A stretch of DNA of 64,000 nucleotides, taken from contig CAZKBM010000005.1 in the NCBI GenBank assembly GCA_964550985.1, forward strand, positions 1 to 64,000, written 5' to 3'. A model generated the notes under the pieces. The model worked only from the letters and a program-made list of their open reading frames with translations. It had not been told where the DNA came from and searched no databases. Origin of the DNA: JAAYCI01 sp964550985 (lineage in GTDB: Bacteria; Bacillota; Clostridia; Oscillospirales; Ruminococcaceae). This document shows, in pieces, positions 16,393-24,517 of this stretch. The position numbers and the translations under genes are program-made. The first letter of the stretch is position 1. Each line of letters starts with the position of its first letter.

Positions 16393-17442
16393 ATGAAAAA
16401 AGTAAGCGCACTTCTTTTAAGCATATCCCTGCTGGCCGCTTTGGCGGGCTGCAGCAGTTCGGCCGGCAGCAGCGCCGCGCCGGCCTCTTCTGCGGCTCCA
16501 GCCAGCTCTGCGCCAGCGGCGTCCTCGGCGGCGGCAAGCGGCGGCGCGGCAGGCGCTGGCAGCGCCAAGGTAGGGGTTATCCAACTGGCGCCCCACCCCG
16601 CGCTGGACGCCTGCTACAATGGCTTTGTAGAGGCCCTGGCCGAGGGCGGCTACGTGGAGGGGGAAAACCTGACCATCGATTTGCAAAATGCCCAGGGGGA
16701 AATTTCCAACTGCCCCACCATCGCTTCCAAACTGGTGAACGACGGTAACGACTTGATTTTGGCCATTGCCACCCCGGCGGCCCAGGCCCTGGCGAACGAG
16801 ACGAAGGATATCCCCATTGTGGCCACCGCCGTAACCGATTTTGTGGAGGCAAAACTTGTGGCCGATAACAATGTTCCCGGCGGCAATGTGACGGGTACTT
16901 CCGATTTGACCCCCGTAAAAGAGCAGCTTACCCTGCTTACCCAGCTTGCCCCCGAGGCCAAAAAAGTGGGTTTTCTCTACAACTCCAGCGAGGCCAACAG
17001 CATTGTACAAATTGAGATTGCCAAAGCCGCCGCCGAAGAACTGGGCCTGGAATACCAGGAGTTTACCGTCTCTAATACAAACGAAGTGCAGTCGGTGGTA
17101 ACCTCGATGGTGGGCAAGGTGGACGCCATCTACTCCCCCACCGACAACATGATTGCCAACGCTGTGGCCACCGTGGCCAGCATTGCGCGCGATAATAAAA
17201 TCCCCTATATCTCGGGGGAGGAAGCCCTGGTAGAGGGCGGCAGCCTTGCCACCGTCTCCATCAATTATTTTGACCTTGGCAAGATGGCCGGGGCCCAAGC
17301 CGTGCAGATTTTGAACGGCGAAGGCAAACCCGCCGAGATGCCCATCCAGTTCCAGGCCATTGCCGACGCGCGCACCGTGATGAACCAAGAGACCGCCGAC
17401 GCGCTGGGCATAACCATACCCGAGGGTGTGGAGGCCATTTAA
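16393..17442 (+). CDS. ABC transporter substrate-binding lipoprotein (TrpX-like, ABC_sub_bind)
   Basis: The 349-residue lipoprotein has a signal peptide ending in the lipobox L-A-A-L-A-G-C, then a Ser/Ala-rich linker (about 20-60). The two-lobed binding domain begins with V-G-V-I-Q-L-A-P-H-P-A-L-D and continues with G-N-V-T-G-T-S-D-L, hallmarks of the family containing the tryptophan-binding TrpX. ATG 16393 is chosen over 16369 because GGAGG stands seven bases ahead and the signal peptide then starts correctly. The permease and ATPase genes follow. Related systems carry tryptophan or tyrosine; the true ligand here is not proven. A long frame on the opposite strand is only a codon-bias shadow. 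Confidence 0.92.
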   Translation: MKKVSALLLSISLLAALAGCSSSAGSSAAPASSAAPASSAPAASSAAASGGAAGAGSAKVGVIQLAPHPALDACYNGFVEALAEGGYVEGENLTIDLQNAQGEISNCPTIASKLVNDGNDLILAIATPAAQALANETKDIPIVATAVTDFVEAKLVADNNVPGGNVTGTSDLTPVKEQLTLLTQLAPEAKKVGFLYNSSEANSIVQIEIAKAAAEELGLEYQEFTVSNTNEVQSVVTSMVGKVDAIYSPTDNMIANAVATVASIARDNKIPYISGEEALVEGGSLATVSINYFDLGKMAGAQAVQILNGEGKPAEMPIQFQAIADARTVMNQETADALGITIPEGVEAI

Positions 17443-17514
17443 GGCAGGGCTTGTACGCATTACGCGCAAGCGCCTGTTCATTAGCCCGTAAAAAGCCAAA
17501 AGGGGAACACAGGG

Positions 17515-18420
17515 ATGAACGTTTTGCTGGCGATGCAGGACGCAGTGGCACAGGGCCTGCTTTGGGCGGTGATGTCGCTTGGCACCTACATCAGTTATAA
17601 AGTGCTGCAAATTGCCGACCTCTCGGTGGATGGCACCTTTGCCCTTGGGGGGGCTGTTTCGGCCACTTTGATTGTGGCGGGGATGAACCCCTATCTGGCG
17701 CTTGTGTTTTCGCTTTTGGCCGGCATGGCCGCCGGTGCGGCCACTGCCCTCATGAACACCGCCTTAAAAATTCCCAGCTTGCTGGCCGGCATTTTAACCA
17801 TGCTGGGCCTATACTCCGTCAACATGCGCATCATGGGCAAAAGCAACACTCCCCTGCTGGGCGAGGACACCATGGTTACCCTGGGGATGGACTGGCTGCC
17901 CCTGAACAAAACCCTGGTAAACCTGCTGATTGGCTTTGTATTTTGCGCCGGTATCATCGCCGTAATGTACTGGTTTTTTGGCACCGAGGTTGGCTGCGCC
18001 CTGCGGGCCACGGGGGATAACTCCAAAATGGCGCGCGCCCTTGGCGTAAGCACAAACGGTATGATTCTTTTGGGGCTGATGCTCTCCAACGGGCTGGTGG
18101 CCCTTTCGGGGGCTTTGGTGGGCCAAAGCCAGGGCTTTGCCGATGTGGGCATGGGCACCGGCACCATCGTCATCGGCCTCGCCTCCATCATCATTGGCGA
18201 GGTGGTCTTCCGCTTTTTGCGGGGCAGTTTTGCCCTAAAACTGCTGGGGGCCGTATTGGGCAGTGTGCTGTACCGGGTTATCATAGCGGTGGTGCTGCAG
18301 CTTGGGCTGGATACAAACGACTTAAAGCTCTTTTCGGCCCTTTTGGTGGCGGTGGCCTTGGCCGTGCCGCTTTTACGCCAGCGCGTTTTGGGCCGCCGGC
18401 AGCAAAGGGAGGCGGACTGA
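17515..18420 (+). CDS. ABC transporter permease (TrpY-like, branched-chain type)
   Basis: The 301-residue inner-membrane permease has about eight or nine helices and the L-S-V-D-G-T-F-A-L-G-G motif near residues 37-48, typical of the BPD_transp_2 family members paired with TrpX-like binding proteins. It would dimerise to form the channel for the substrate delivered by the upstream lipoprotein. The ATG follows AAAAGGGG. The stop codon shares one base with the start of the ATPase gene (TGATG at 18418-18422), so translation is coupled. Confidence 0.92.
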   Translation: MNVLLAMQDAVAQGLLWAVMSLGTYISYKVLQIADLSVDGTFALGGAVSATLIVAGMNPYLALVFSLLAGMAAGAATALMNTALKIPSLLAGILTMLGLYSVNMRIMGKSNTPLLGEDTMVTLGMDWLPLNKTLVNLLIGFVFCAGIIAVMYWFFGTEVGCALRATGDNSKMARALGVSTNGMILLGLMLSNGLVALSGALVGQSQGFADVGMGTGTIVIGLASIIIGEVVFRFLRGSFALKLLGAVLGSVLYRVIIAVVLQLGLDTNDLKLFSALLVAVALAVPLLRQRVLGRRQQREAD

Positions 18421-19214
18421 TGCTGAAATTAAGCGGCGTGCACATGACCTTTAACCCCGGCTCTGTGAATGAAAAACGCGCTTTGCAAGGGGTGGATTTA
18501 CACCTGCAGCCCGGCGATTTTGTAACGGTCATCGGCGGCAACGGGGCGGGTAAATCCACCTTGCTAAACGTGGTGGCCGGGGTGTGCCAAAACGAGCAAG
18601 GCCGGGTGGAACTGGCCGGTAAAGACATCACCCGCATGTCCGAGCACAAGCGCGCCGCCCTTTTGGGCCGCGTTTTTCAGGACCCTATGATGGGTACGGC
18701 GGCCGGGATGATTATTGAGGAAAACCTGGCGCTGGCGAACCGGCGGGGCAAACTGCACGGCCTTGCCTGGGAGGTAACGCGCGAAGAGCGCGAGGGCTTC
18801 CGCCGGGAGCTGGAAAAGCTGGGCCTGGGCCTGGAAGACCGCCTGCACGATAAAGTGGGCCTGTTGAGCGGCGGCCAGCGCCAGGCGCTAACCCTGCTTA
18901 TGGCCACCTTGCAAACGCCAAAACTGCTGCTGCTGGACGAACACACCGCCGCCTTAGACCCCAAAACCGCCCACAAGGTGCTGGAACTTACCGGCGCGCT
19001 GGTGGCGGAGGGCCACCTGACCACCCTGATGATTACCCACAACATGAAGGACGCTATACGGGTGGGCAACCGCCTGATTATGATGTATGAGGGCAAAATC
19101 ATTTACGACGTGCGCGGTGAGGAAAAGCAAAGGCTGCAAACCGCAGATTTGATGCAGAAGTTTGAGGTGGTAAGCGGCGGCGAATTTGCCAACGACCGCA
19201 TGATGCTGGGCTAA
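18420..19214 (+). CDS. ABC transporter ATP-binding protein (TrpZ-like)
   Basis: The 264-residue cytoplasmic ATPase powers the TrpX-like importer. Walker A is G-G-N-G-A-G-K-S-T (about 40-48), the signature is L-S-G-G-Q-R-Q-A (about 146), Walker B is L-L-L-L-D-E-H-T (about 168), and the switch His is in M-I-T-H-N (about 203). The residue after the catalytic Glu is His rather than Pro, as is common in this subfamily. It is the last gene of the operon and is followed by a strong hairpin at 19234-19268. Confidence 0.94.
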   Translation: MLKLSGVHMTFNPGSVNEKRALQGVDLHLQPGDFVTVIGGNGAGKSTLLNVVAGVCQNEQGRVELAGKDITRMSEHKRAALLGRVFQDPMMGTAAGMIIEENLALANRRGKLHGLAWEVTREEREGFRRELEKLGLGLEDRLHDKVGLLSGGQRQALTLLMATLQTPKLLLLDEHTAALDPKTAHKVLELTGALVAEGHLTTLMITHNMKDAIRVGNRLIMMYEGKIIYDVRGEEKQRLQTADLMQKFEVVSGGEFANDRMMLG

Positions 19215-19233
19215 CATCCTTTTCATACAATAA

Positions 19234-19268
19234 AGGAGGCGGCAAACCAATCGGTTTGCCGCCTCTTT
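19234..19268. terminator. Bidirectional terminator between convergent operons
   Basis: GAGGCGGCAAACC pairs perfectly with GGTTTGCCGCCTC around AATC, with T-rich ends on both strands. It serves the plus-strand transporter operon and the minus-strand hemerythrin operon. Confidence 0.9.
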
Positions 19269-19284
19269 CTGATTCTGTTCTCTG

Positions 19285-19713
19285 TTAGGGGCTCTGCTGC
19301 GCCGGCAGTGGCTTTGTGCTATAGGCCGGGTTTGCCATTTTTTTATCTTCCTTCATAATATGGTAAATCAGCCACTGGGTTAAAAACTCGGCCAGTTGCC
19401 GCACCACAGCGGTCTCATAGTCCGAGCGGATGAGTTCCAGCTCTTTTTCGTGTACCTTTTCCACAAAGTCCTTGTGCATCTGCCGGTGGGCTTCGGCCTC
19501 GGTAAAACCAATCTCCGCCTGGTACATCTCCTCGGTGTTAAAATGTACCACAGCGTAATTCTTCACAAACTTTACAGTCTGCTCAAACACCTGTTTTTGA
19601 TAGGCCTGTGGCGGTTCTTTCAGGGCTTTTAACAAACCGTCTAAGGTTAGCACAAGCTGCTTGTGTTGACTGTCGATTTGTGAATTGCCAATCATGTATT
19701 CAGCACTCCACAC
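19285..19713 (-). CDS. Bacteriohemerythrin
   Basis: The 142-residue four-helix protein carries the non-heme diiron oxygen-binding motif: I-D-x-Q-H (His about 17), H-F-x-x-E-E (about 57-62), H-x3-H (about 76-80), and the C-terminal H-I-M-K-E-D (about 118-123). Such proteins bind or sense oxygen in anaerobes and microaerophiles. The GTG start follows GGGAGG by nine bases and lies 14 bases inside the upstream acetyltransferase gene, so it is probably translated by coupling. It is the last gene of the parvulin-acetyltransferase-hemerythrin group and ends at a shared terminator. Confidence 0.92.
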   Translation of the reverse strand: MWSAEYMIGNSQIDSQHKQLVLTLDGLLKALKEPPQAYQKQVFEQTVKFVKNYAVVHFNTEEMYQAEIGFTEAEAHRQMHKDFVEKVHEKELELIRSDYETAVVRQLAEFLTQWLIYHIMKEDKKMANPAYSTKPLPAQQSP

Positions 19714-20245
19714 CCGTACACACCTCCCGCTTTTTTACCGAAAACACCAGATGGGGCATCTCCATCCCATAATACTGTTTTGTGAACCTGCTGCGCACCA
19801 GCATACCGTTGCGAATGGCCACGTTCATAGAGGCGAGGTTTGTATCCCGTATGATGGAGAATACTTCGGCAAAGCCCAGCTTTTCAAATGCGTAGCTGCG
19901 GCAGGCTTTTGCGGCCTCTATGGCATAGCCCCGTCGCCAAAATTTTTGGGCGAACAGGTAGCCTATCTCCGGCACCTGCTTTTCTGCAAGGCTTTGCCAA
20001 GTAATGCCGCACTGGCCCAGCATCTCGCCGCTCTGTTTTGCACAAACCGCCCAAAGGCCAAAGCCATCCTCACGGTAGCGGCGGGCCTGGTTTGCCAGCC
20101 AGGCCTGCACCTCTTCCTCTGAAAAGGCGTGCTCATAGGCGGTCATCACCTGCGCATCTTGTAAAATCAGGCGTAGGGTGGGAAGGTCATCCTCGTCCAT
20201 CTCCCGCAGGTACAGGCGGGTTGTCTCTAAAATTTCTTTTTTCAA
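19700..20245 (-). CDS. GNAT family acetyltransferase (RimJ/RimL-like)
   Basis: The 181-residue protein has the RimJ/RimL type of GNAT pattern: T-x-R-L-Y-L-R near the N-terminus, E-I-G-Y-L, W-R-R-G-Y-A-I-E-A-A in the acetyl-CoA loop, and N-L-A-S-M-N-V-A-I-R-N-G-M near the end. Family members acetylate N-termini of ribosomal proteins or small molecules; the target here is unknown. The start is TTG with a modest GGCAGGGC site, nine bases after the parvulin gene, and its end overlaps the hemerythrin start. Confidence 0.9.
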   Translation of the reverse strand: MKKEILETTRLYLREMDEDDLPTLRLILQDAQVMTAYEHAFSEEEVQAWLANQARRYREDGFGLWAVCAKQSGEMLGQCGITWQSLAEKQVPEIGYLFAQKFWRRGYAIEAAKACRSYAFEKLGFAEVFSIIRDTNLASMNVAIRNGMLVRSRFTKQYYGMEMPHLVFSVKKREVCTGVEC

Positions 20246-20254
20246 AGCCCTGCC

Positions 20255-21562
20255 CTAGCGTATCCCGCCGGGGGTCACTTCGTCATAATAGGCGCCGTAG
20301 GCCACCTCCAGGCTGTCCTGCACGGTTTTGGCCTCTGCGCTCATTTTTGCGCTGGCCGCCTGCTCTATGGCCGCCTCGGGGTCTCCGTTCCCTATGGCCT
20401 CACGGTCCAGCGGCATGCGCAGAATGATGTGATAACCATAATCGGTGCGGATGGGCTCCGAAATCTCACCCGGTTGCAGGGCTTTTGCGCCGTCGTAAAA
20501 CTCCTGCACCATCTCCCCTTCACCAAAGGTGTAGCCGCCGGGGTTTTGTTCCATGCCGGGGTCGGCGCCAAAGTCTTTTACCATCTGGTCAAACATCGTG
20601 TTTACATCAGCGCCATTGGCCTGGGCCGCGCGCAGTTGTTGCAGCAACTGGGTCGCCATTTCTAAGGCGGCCGCCTCTTTTTGCTCCTGGGTCATCTCGG
20701 CCCCGGCAGCGGCGGCGCTTTGGGGCTGGCTTGCGGCGGCATTGGCTGCCGTACTGTCCGCAGTGCTTTGGGCGGCGCTGTCCCCAATGTTTACATCTAC
20801 CTGGCTGCTTTTTTGCACTTCGCTTTGGGCGCTGGCCGGGGCGCTTTCCCCGCCCGTGCTCACCGCGTTGCCAACGGCGTCCAGCAGGTCCTCTTCGGGG
20901 CTTTGCGCCGCGCTCTCATCAGGCTGTGCTCCGGCGTTAATTCCGTCAAAGCTGATTAAGATATGCTTTGCAGTCAAGTAGCTGTCGTCCAGGTTTTCCT
21001 CTATCTCCGCCGCATAGCGGGCTTTTAGTTCATCCTGGGCTTTTTTTACCAGCTTTTGCTCTTCTGTAATGCGCAGGTACATCTCTTCATCTGTAAAGAA
21101 CATGCTGGAGAGGTTCTTCGCAAAGCCCTCTTCCCCCAGTTCCTCTTTTTGCTCTGCCAGGGTATCCTGTATTTCCTGCTTTTCCGCATCGGTCAGGCTG
21201 ATGCCCTCGTCCTGCGCAATTTTTAGCCAGGAATACACCTGCAACAGGGTTTGTTCGGTACTTTTGCGCAGTTGCAGGGCCAAGGAACCGTCATAGTCGG
21301 TGTCCCACATGTCGGCCCCGCCGCTCATCTCACCGTAGGTTTTATTCAGCATATAGTAATAGCGGTATTCGTCAAAACCTATATCCTGGCCGTTTACGGT
21401 TAGCATAACGCCGGGGTCTTCCACCTTTTCACCGCCCACATACAGCCCCGGCTCCTCGGCCGCCACTTTTTGCCGGTCCGTTAAAAAGGCAATGCCCGTA
21501 ACCGCGGCCGAAGCCAAAACTGCAATGGCAAGCCCCACCGCTATTTTTCCCTTTAATGTCAT
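20255..21562 (-). CDS. Membrane-anchored parvulin-type peptidyl-prolyl isomerase
   Basis: The 435-residue protein has an N-terminal membrane helix or uncleaved signal (about 7-28), a helical SurA/PrsA-like N-domain (about 50-190) and a parvulin domain. The parvulin begins at A-K-H-I-L-I (198-203) and resumes after an insertion of about 83 residues (208-290) rich in Ala, Ser, Gln and acidic residues. It ends with the typical P-G-G-Y-T-F-G-E-G, G-E-I-S-E-P and G-Y-H-I-I-L motifs. It probably helps fold exported proteins at the membrane surface. The unusual insert lies in the first parvulin loop. It heads a three-gene operon with an acetyltransferase and hemerythrin. Confidence 0.88.
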   Translation of the reverse strand: MTLKGKIAVGLAIAVLASAAVTGIAFLTDRQKVAAEEPGLYVGGEKVEDPGVMLTVNGQDIGFDEYRYYYMLNKTYGEMSGGADMWDTDYDGSLALQLRKSTEQTLLQVYSWLKIAQDEGISLTDAEKQEIQDTLAEQKEELGEEGFAKNLSSMFFTDEEMYLRITEEQKLVKKAQDELKARYAAEIEENLDDSYLTAKHILISFDGINAGAQPDESAAQSPEEDLLDAVGNAVSTGGESAPASAQSEVQKSSQVDVNIGDSAAQSTADSTAANAAASQPQSAAAAGAEMTQEQKEAAALEMATQLLQQLRAAQANGADVNTMFDQMVKDFGADPGMEQNPGGYTFGEGEMVQEFYDGAKALQPGEISEPIRTDYGYHIILRMPLDREAIGNGDPEAAIEQAASAKMSAEAKTVQDSLEVAYGAYYDEVTPGGIR

Positions 21563-21846
21563 CTACTAGCCTCCTGTTGTTATGAATAGCCGCCCTGCCC
21601 GGGCGGCAAATGACGCCATACGTTTATTTGCCCCTTTTTTGGCGCAAAGGGCACTTTTACATTATACAACAGGCGGGGCCTTTCGTACAGCCAATGTGCA
21701 AAATAGTGTAAATTTTGTAATTTATACGGGCAAAGGGGCCTCTGCCGTATGCCCGGTTTTACCCGCCAAAAGCCGCCCTGCCGTTTTGGTTTTTTTGCCG
21801 TTTGCGGTATACTTGCTATGTGCGCCGCTTTCCGCCCTGGTACAGC

Positions 21847-22884
21847 CTACAAAGTTGCGGTCGCATCCTTCGCTTCTTCGGTAAAAAATTGCCTCTGGCG
21901 GGCAAGCCGCTCCATCAACGCGTCAAAGGCCACGGGGGTTAGGCTTTGGGCGCCGTCGCTCAAAGCGTGGGGCGGGTCGTCGTGCACCTCTATCATCAGC
22001 CCGTCGGCCCCGGCGGCCACGGCGGCCATGGCCAGGGGCTCCACCATCCAGGCGTGCCCGCAGGCGTGGCTGGGGTCCACAATCACCGGCAGGTGGCTTT
22101 GCCTTTTCAGCATGGGTATGGCGCTGATATCCAAGGTGTTGCGGGTGGAGGGCTCAAAGGTACGTATGCCGCGCTCGCACAAAATCACCTTGTCATTCCC
22201 GCCGGCCAAAATGTATTCGGCGCTCATCAGCAGTTCTTCCAAAGTGTTGGAAAGCCCCCGCTTTAGCAGTATGGGCACACGGGTGGTTCCCAGCTCCCGC
22301 AACATCTCAAAATTTTGCATATTGCGCGCACCCACCTGAAGCATATCCACCCCGGCCTCCAAAAACAGGGGCAGGTGGCTCAGGTTCATAATCTCCGTCA
22401 CAATGGGCAGGCCGGTCTCCGCCTTGGCCTGTTTCATCAGTTCCAGCCCCTCGGCCCTCAGGCCCTGGAAGGCATAGGGGGAGGTACGGGGCTTGAAGGC
22501 CCCCCCGCGCAAAAAATCGGCCCCGCTGGCCTTAACCTCTTTGGCCAAACCAATAATCTGGCTCTCGCTCTCCACGCTGCAGGGGCCCGCCATCACGGCA
22601 AAATACCCCGCGCCAATGCTCACCCCGCCTGCCTCCACCACGCTATCTTTGGGGTGAAATTTGCGGTTGGCTTTTTTGTAGGGCTCGCTTACCCGTTTTA
22701 CGTCGGCCACGCAAGGGTTTGCCCGCACAAGGTCAATATCCACGGTGGAGGTATCGCCCACCAGGCCAATCAGCCGGGTATGCTCACCGCTAGAGCGGTG
22801 AATTTGCAAGCCGCCCGCTTCAAACTCCCGGCACAGCGCGCCAATTTGCTCCTCGGCCGCCTCGGGCCGGAAAATAACAATCAT
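21847..22884 (-). CDS. aroF: 3-deoxy-7-phosphoheptulonate synthase (AroF/DAHP synthase, class I beta type)
   Basis: This enzyme joins phosphoenolpyruvate and erythrose 4-phosphate in the first step of the shikimate pathway. The 345-residue protein has an N-terminal ferredoxin-like regulatory domain (about 1-75) and a TIM barrel containing A-G-P-C-S-V-E-S, R-G-G-A-F-K-P-R-T-S-P-Y, E-I-M, Q-V-G-A-R-N-M-Q, L-K-R-G and D-P-S-H-A-C-G-H. These are hallmarks of the single-domain-plus-regulatory TIGR01361 group. The start ATG has only a weak Shine-Dalgarno match (AAGGAT). It is divergent from ybaK. No other aromatic pathway gene is in the window. Confidence 0.95.
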   Translation of the reverse strand: MIVIFRPEAAEEQIGALCREFEAGGLQIHRSSGEHTRLIGLVGDTSTVDIDLVRANPCVADVKRVSEPYKKANRKFHPKDSVVEAGGVSIGAGYFAVMAGPCSVESESQIIGLAKEVKASGADFLRGGAFKPRTSPYAFQGLRAEGLELMKQAKAETGLPIVTEIMNLSHLPLFLEAGVDMLQVGARNMQNFEMLRELGTTRVPILLKRGLSNTLEELLMSAEYILAGGNDKVILCERGIRTFEPSTRNTLDISAIPMLKRQSHLPVIVDPSHACGHAWMVEPLAMAAVAAGADGLMIEVHDDPPHALSDGAQSLTPVAFDALMERLARQRQFFTEEAKDATATL

Positions 22885-23011
22885 GTTTTTATCCTTCTTT
22901 TCTTCGCAATATTTATCGGCCCTTTTCGCTTGCTTCTTCGCCTATAAAGGCCCTATTGTTCATAATAGCACGAAGCCGGGCGGGGCGCAAACCACAAACG
23001 GGAGGTTCACT

Positions 23012-23479
23012 GTGAAAAAAACCAACGCTATGCGCTTACTGGAGGCCGCCCACCTGCCCTATACCCCCTGCACATACCCTGTGGGCGACGGCGCACTGGA
23101 CGGCCTCTCGGTGGCCGAAAAAACCGGGCAAAGCCCCGCCCGTGTTTTCAAAACCCTGGTACTGCAAAGCCCCGGTGAGGCAATCTATGTTTTTTGCCTG
23201 CCCGTATGCCGCGAACTGCCGCTGAAAAGCGCCGCGGCCGCCGCAGGTGAAAAAAGCCTGGCCCTCTTGCCGCTGGATAAGCTGCTTGCCCTAACCGGCT
23301 ACCGGCGGGGGGGCTGCAGCCCGGTGGGCATGAAGAAAAAGTACCCCTGCTTTTTGGAGCAGAGCGCCCTTTCCCACGCCTCTATTTTGGTCAGCGGTGG
23401 GGAGGTTGGCCTGCAAATTGAAATTGCGCCTAAAAACCTCATCGCCGCTATCCAGGCCACCCTTTTTGCGCTGCCATAA
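23012..23479 (+). CDS. ybaK: Cys-tRNA(Pro)/aminoacyl-tRNA deacylase, YbaK family
   Basis: The 155-residue editing protein hydrolyses mischarged Cys-tRNA(Pro), acting in trans to prolyl-tRNA synthetase. Family features are K-T-L-V-L near residue 45, V-C-R-E-L-P-L-K-x-A, G-Y-x-x-G-G-C-S-P-V-G-M-K-K (about 100-113) and a final I-L-V-S-G-G-E-x-G-L-Q-I. GTG 23012 is chosen because GGAGG lies six bases upstream; the open frame extends further upstream without a ribosome site. The 111-bp tandem repeats that precede purE begin right after its stop. Confidence 0.92.
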   Translation: MKKTNAMRLLEAAHLPYTPCTYPVGDGALDGLSVAEKTGQSPARVFKTLVLQSPGEAIYVFCLPVCRELPLKSAAAAAGEKSLALLPLDKLLALTGYRRGGCSPVGMKKKYPCFLEQSALSHASILVSGGEVGLQIEIAPKNLIAAIQATLFALP

Positions 23480-23489
23480 AAAAGGCTGC

Positions 23490-23711
23490 GATATGATAAA
23501 AGAACCCCGCTTCGGCGCTTTGCACCGGCGGGAACCTTGTTCACATCATGCCACGCTGCGCGTGCCACGGCTATCGCCGTCTTTTTGCCTATGGCAAAAA
23601 GATATGATATAAGAACCCCGCTTCGGCGCTTCGCTCCGGCGGGAACCTTGTTCACATCATGCCACGCTGCACGTGCCACGGCTATCGCCGTCTTTTTGCC
23701 TATGGCAAAAA
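23490..23711 (+). repeat. Tandem duplication, two 111-bp units plus a partial third
   Basis: Units at 23490-23600 and 23601-23711 are nearly identical (a few mismatches), and GATATGATA starts a third at 23712. Each unit holds an inverted repeat around GAACCCCGC and GGCGGGAAC. It also has a short hairpin ACGGC-TATC-GCCGT followed by TTTTT, and a TTGCCT box placed 17 bases before TATAA in the next unit. Confidence 0.92.
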
Positions 23712-23724
23712 GATATGATATAAT
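23696..23724 (+). promoter_or_regulatory. Promoter of the purine cluster
   Basis: TTGCCT (23696-23701) and TATAAT (23719-23724) are 17 bases apart; the -35 box is in the second tandem unit and the -10 box is at the partial third. The preceding unit junction carries the same -35 but TATAAG. No purine riboswitch or clear PurR box was recognised in the 65-nt leader. Confidence 0.75.
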
Positions 23725-23792
23725 ACAAATGGAAAAAGTTTGGGGTTTACACCCTAAGTTTGGGCCGCTTTGGCGGCAGGGAGGGCGGACAG

Positions 23793-24305
23793 ATGATGAA
23801 AAAAGTCGCCATTCTGATGGGTAGCGACAGCGACAGGCCCATTGTACAAAAATGTATGGATACCTTAAAGCAACTGGAGATCCCAATGGAGGTGCACATT
23901 ATGAGTGCTCATCGCACCCCAGAGCGGGTCTCCAGTTTTGTGGGCGGGGCCAAAAATGCCGGTTTTGGGGTGATTATCGCCGCGGCGGGCATGGCGGCCC
24001 ACCTGGCCGGCGCAGTGGCCGCAGGCTGCCTTTTACCGGTCATCGGCATCCCCTGTAAGGGCGGTGCGGCAGACGGGCTGGACGCCCTGCTCTCCACCGT
24101 GCAGATGCCGCCGGGCATCCCGGTGGCAACCGTGGGCCTGGGCGGCGGGGTAAACGCCGCCATTTTGGCCGCCCAAATTTTGGCCCTTTCCGACGAGGGC
24201 CTGTATGAACGGCTTTTTGCCCACCGGGCCGATATGGGCGCTGCCATAGCCGCAAAAGACGCCGCCTTGCAAAAAGAGCTGCGGCGCCAAATGGAAAAAG
24301 CCTAG
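23793..24305 (+). CDS. purE: 5-(carboxyamino)imidazole ribonucleotide mutase or AIR carboxylase
   Basis: PurE forms CAIR in purine synthesis. The 170-residue protein has G-S-D-S-D (about 9-13), S-A-H-R-T-P (about 40-45) and the A-A-A-G-M-A-A-H-L-A-G loop. No purK is in the window, so the enzyme may use AIR and CO2 directly, or purK lies elsewhere. GGGAGGG precedes a double ATG (23793 and 23796). The gene heads the cluster. Its TAG stop lies inside the terminal inverted repeat of the MITE-like element 24303-24466, so the original C-terminus may have been altered by the insertion. Confidence 0.95.
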   Translation: MMKKVAILMGSDSDRPIVQKCMDTLKQLEIPMEVHIMSAHRTPERVSSFVGGAKNAGFGVIIAAAGMAAHLAGAVAAGCLLPVIGIPCKGGAADGLDALLSTVQMPPGIPVATVGLGGGVNAAILAAQILALSDEGLYERLFAHRADMGAAIAAKDAALQKELRRQMEKA

Positions 24306-24466
24306 GGTGTGTTCGACAAGTAACCCAGCTCGTCATTTTGCCAAATTTTGCGTCTTTTGTGCTTGTTGTCCTTGCCGGGCGAAAGCCCGCCTACGTCCTC
24401 CGCGCCCAAAATACACTAAAATTTTAGGCAAAAGCACGAATTGGAACAATTATCGAACACACCCTA
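24303..24466. mobile_element. MITE-like element, family B, between purE and purC
   Basis: The 164-bp non-coding element is bounded by perfect 14-bp inverted repeats, TAGGGTGTGTTCGA and its complement. It has an inner GC-rich hairpin (GCCGGGCGAAAGCCCG) and no transposase. Flanking C and G extend the symmetry to CTAG, so a short TA or CTAG target duplication is possible. The terminal 20 bases of its right end recur at 60388-60407. Confidence 0.8.
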
Positions 24467-24517
24467 GTACCAACTTACAAAACCAGTAAACCATATTGTA
24501 ACAGGGGGAAGCGAACA

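Noticed and set aside
16417..17610. Long open frame on the minus strand opposite the TrpX-like gene
   Set aside because: No ribosome site and no recognisable family; His/Gly-rich composition is explained by the codon bias of the real gene on the plus strand.
23490..23720. Possible CRISPR array
   Set aside because: Only two 111-bp units with no spacers; it is a tandem duplication.
24303..24466. Riboswitch or attenuator between purE and purC
   Set aside because: The perfect terminal inverted repeats and the second copy of the end at 60388 fit a mobile element better than a regulatory RNA.
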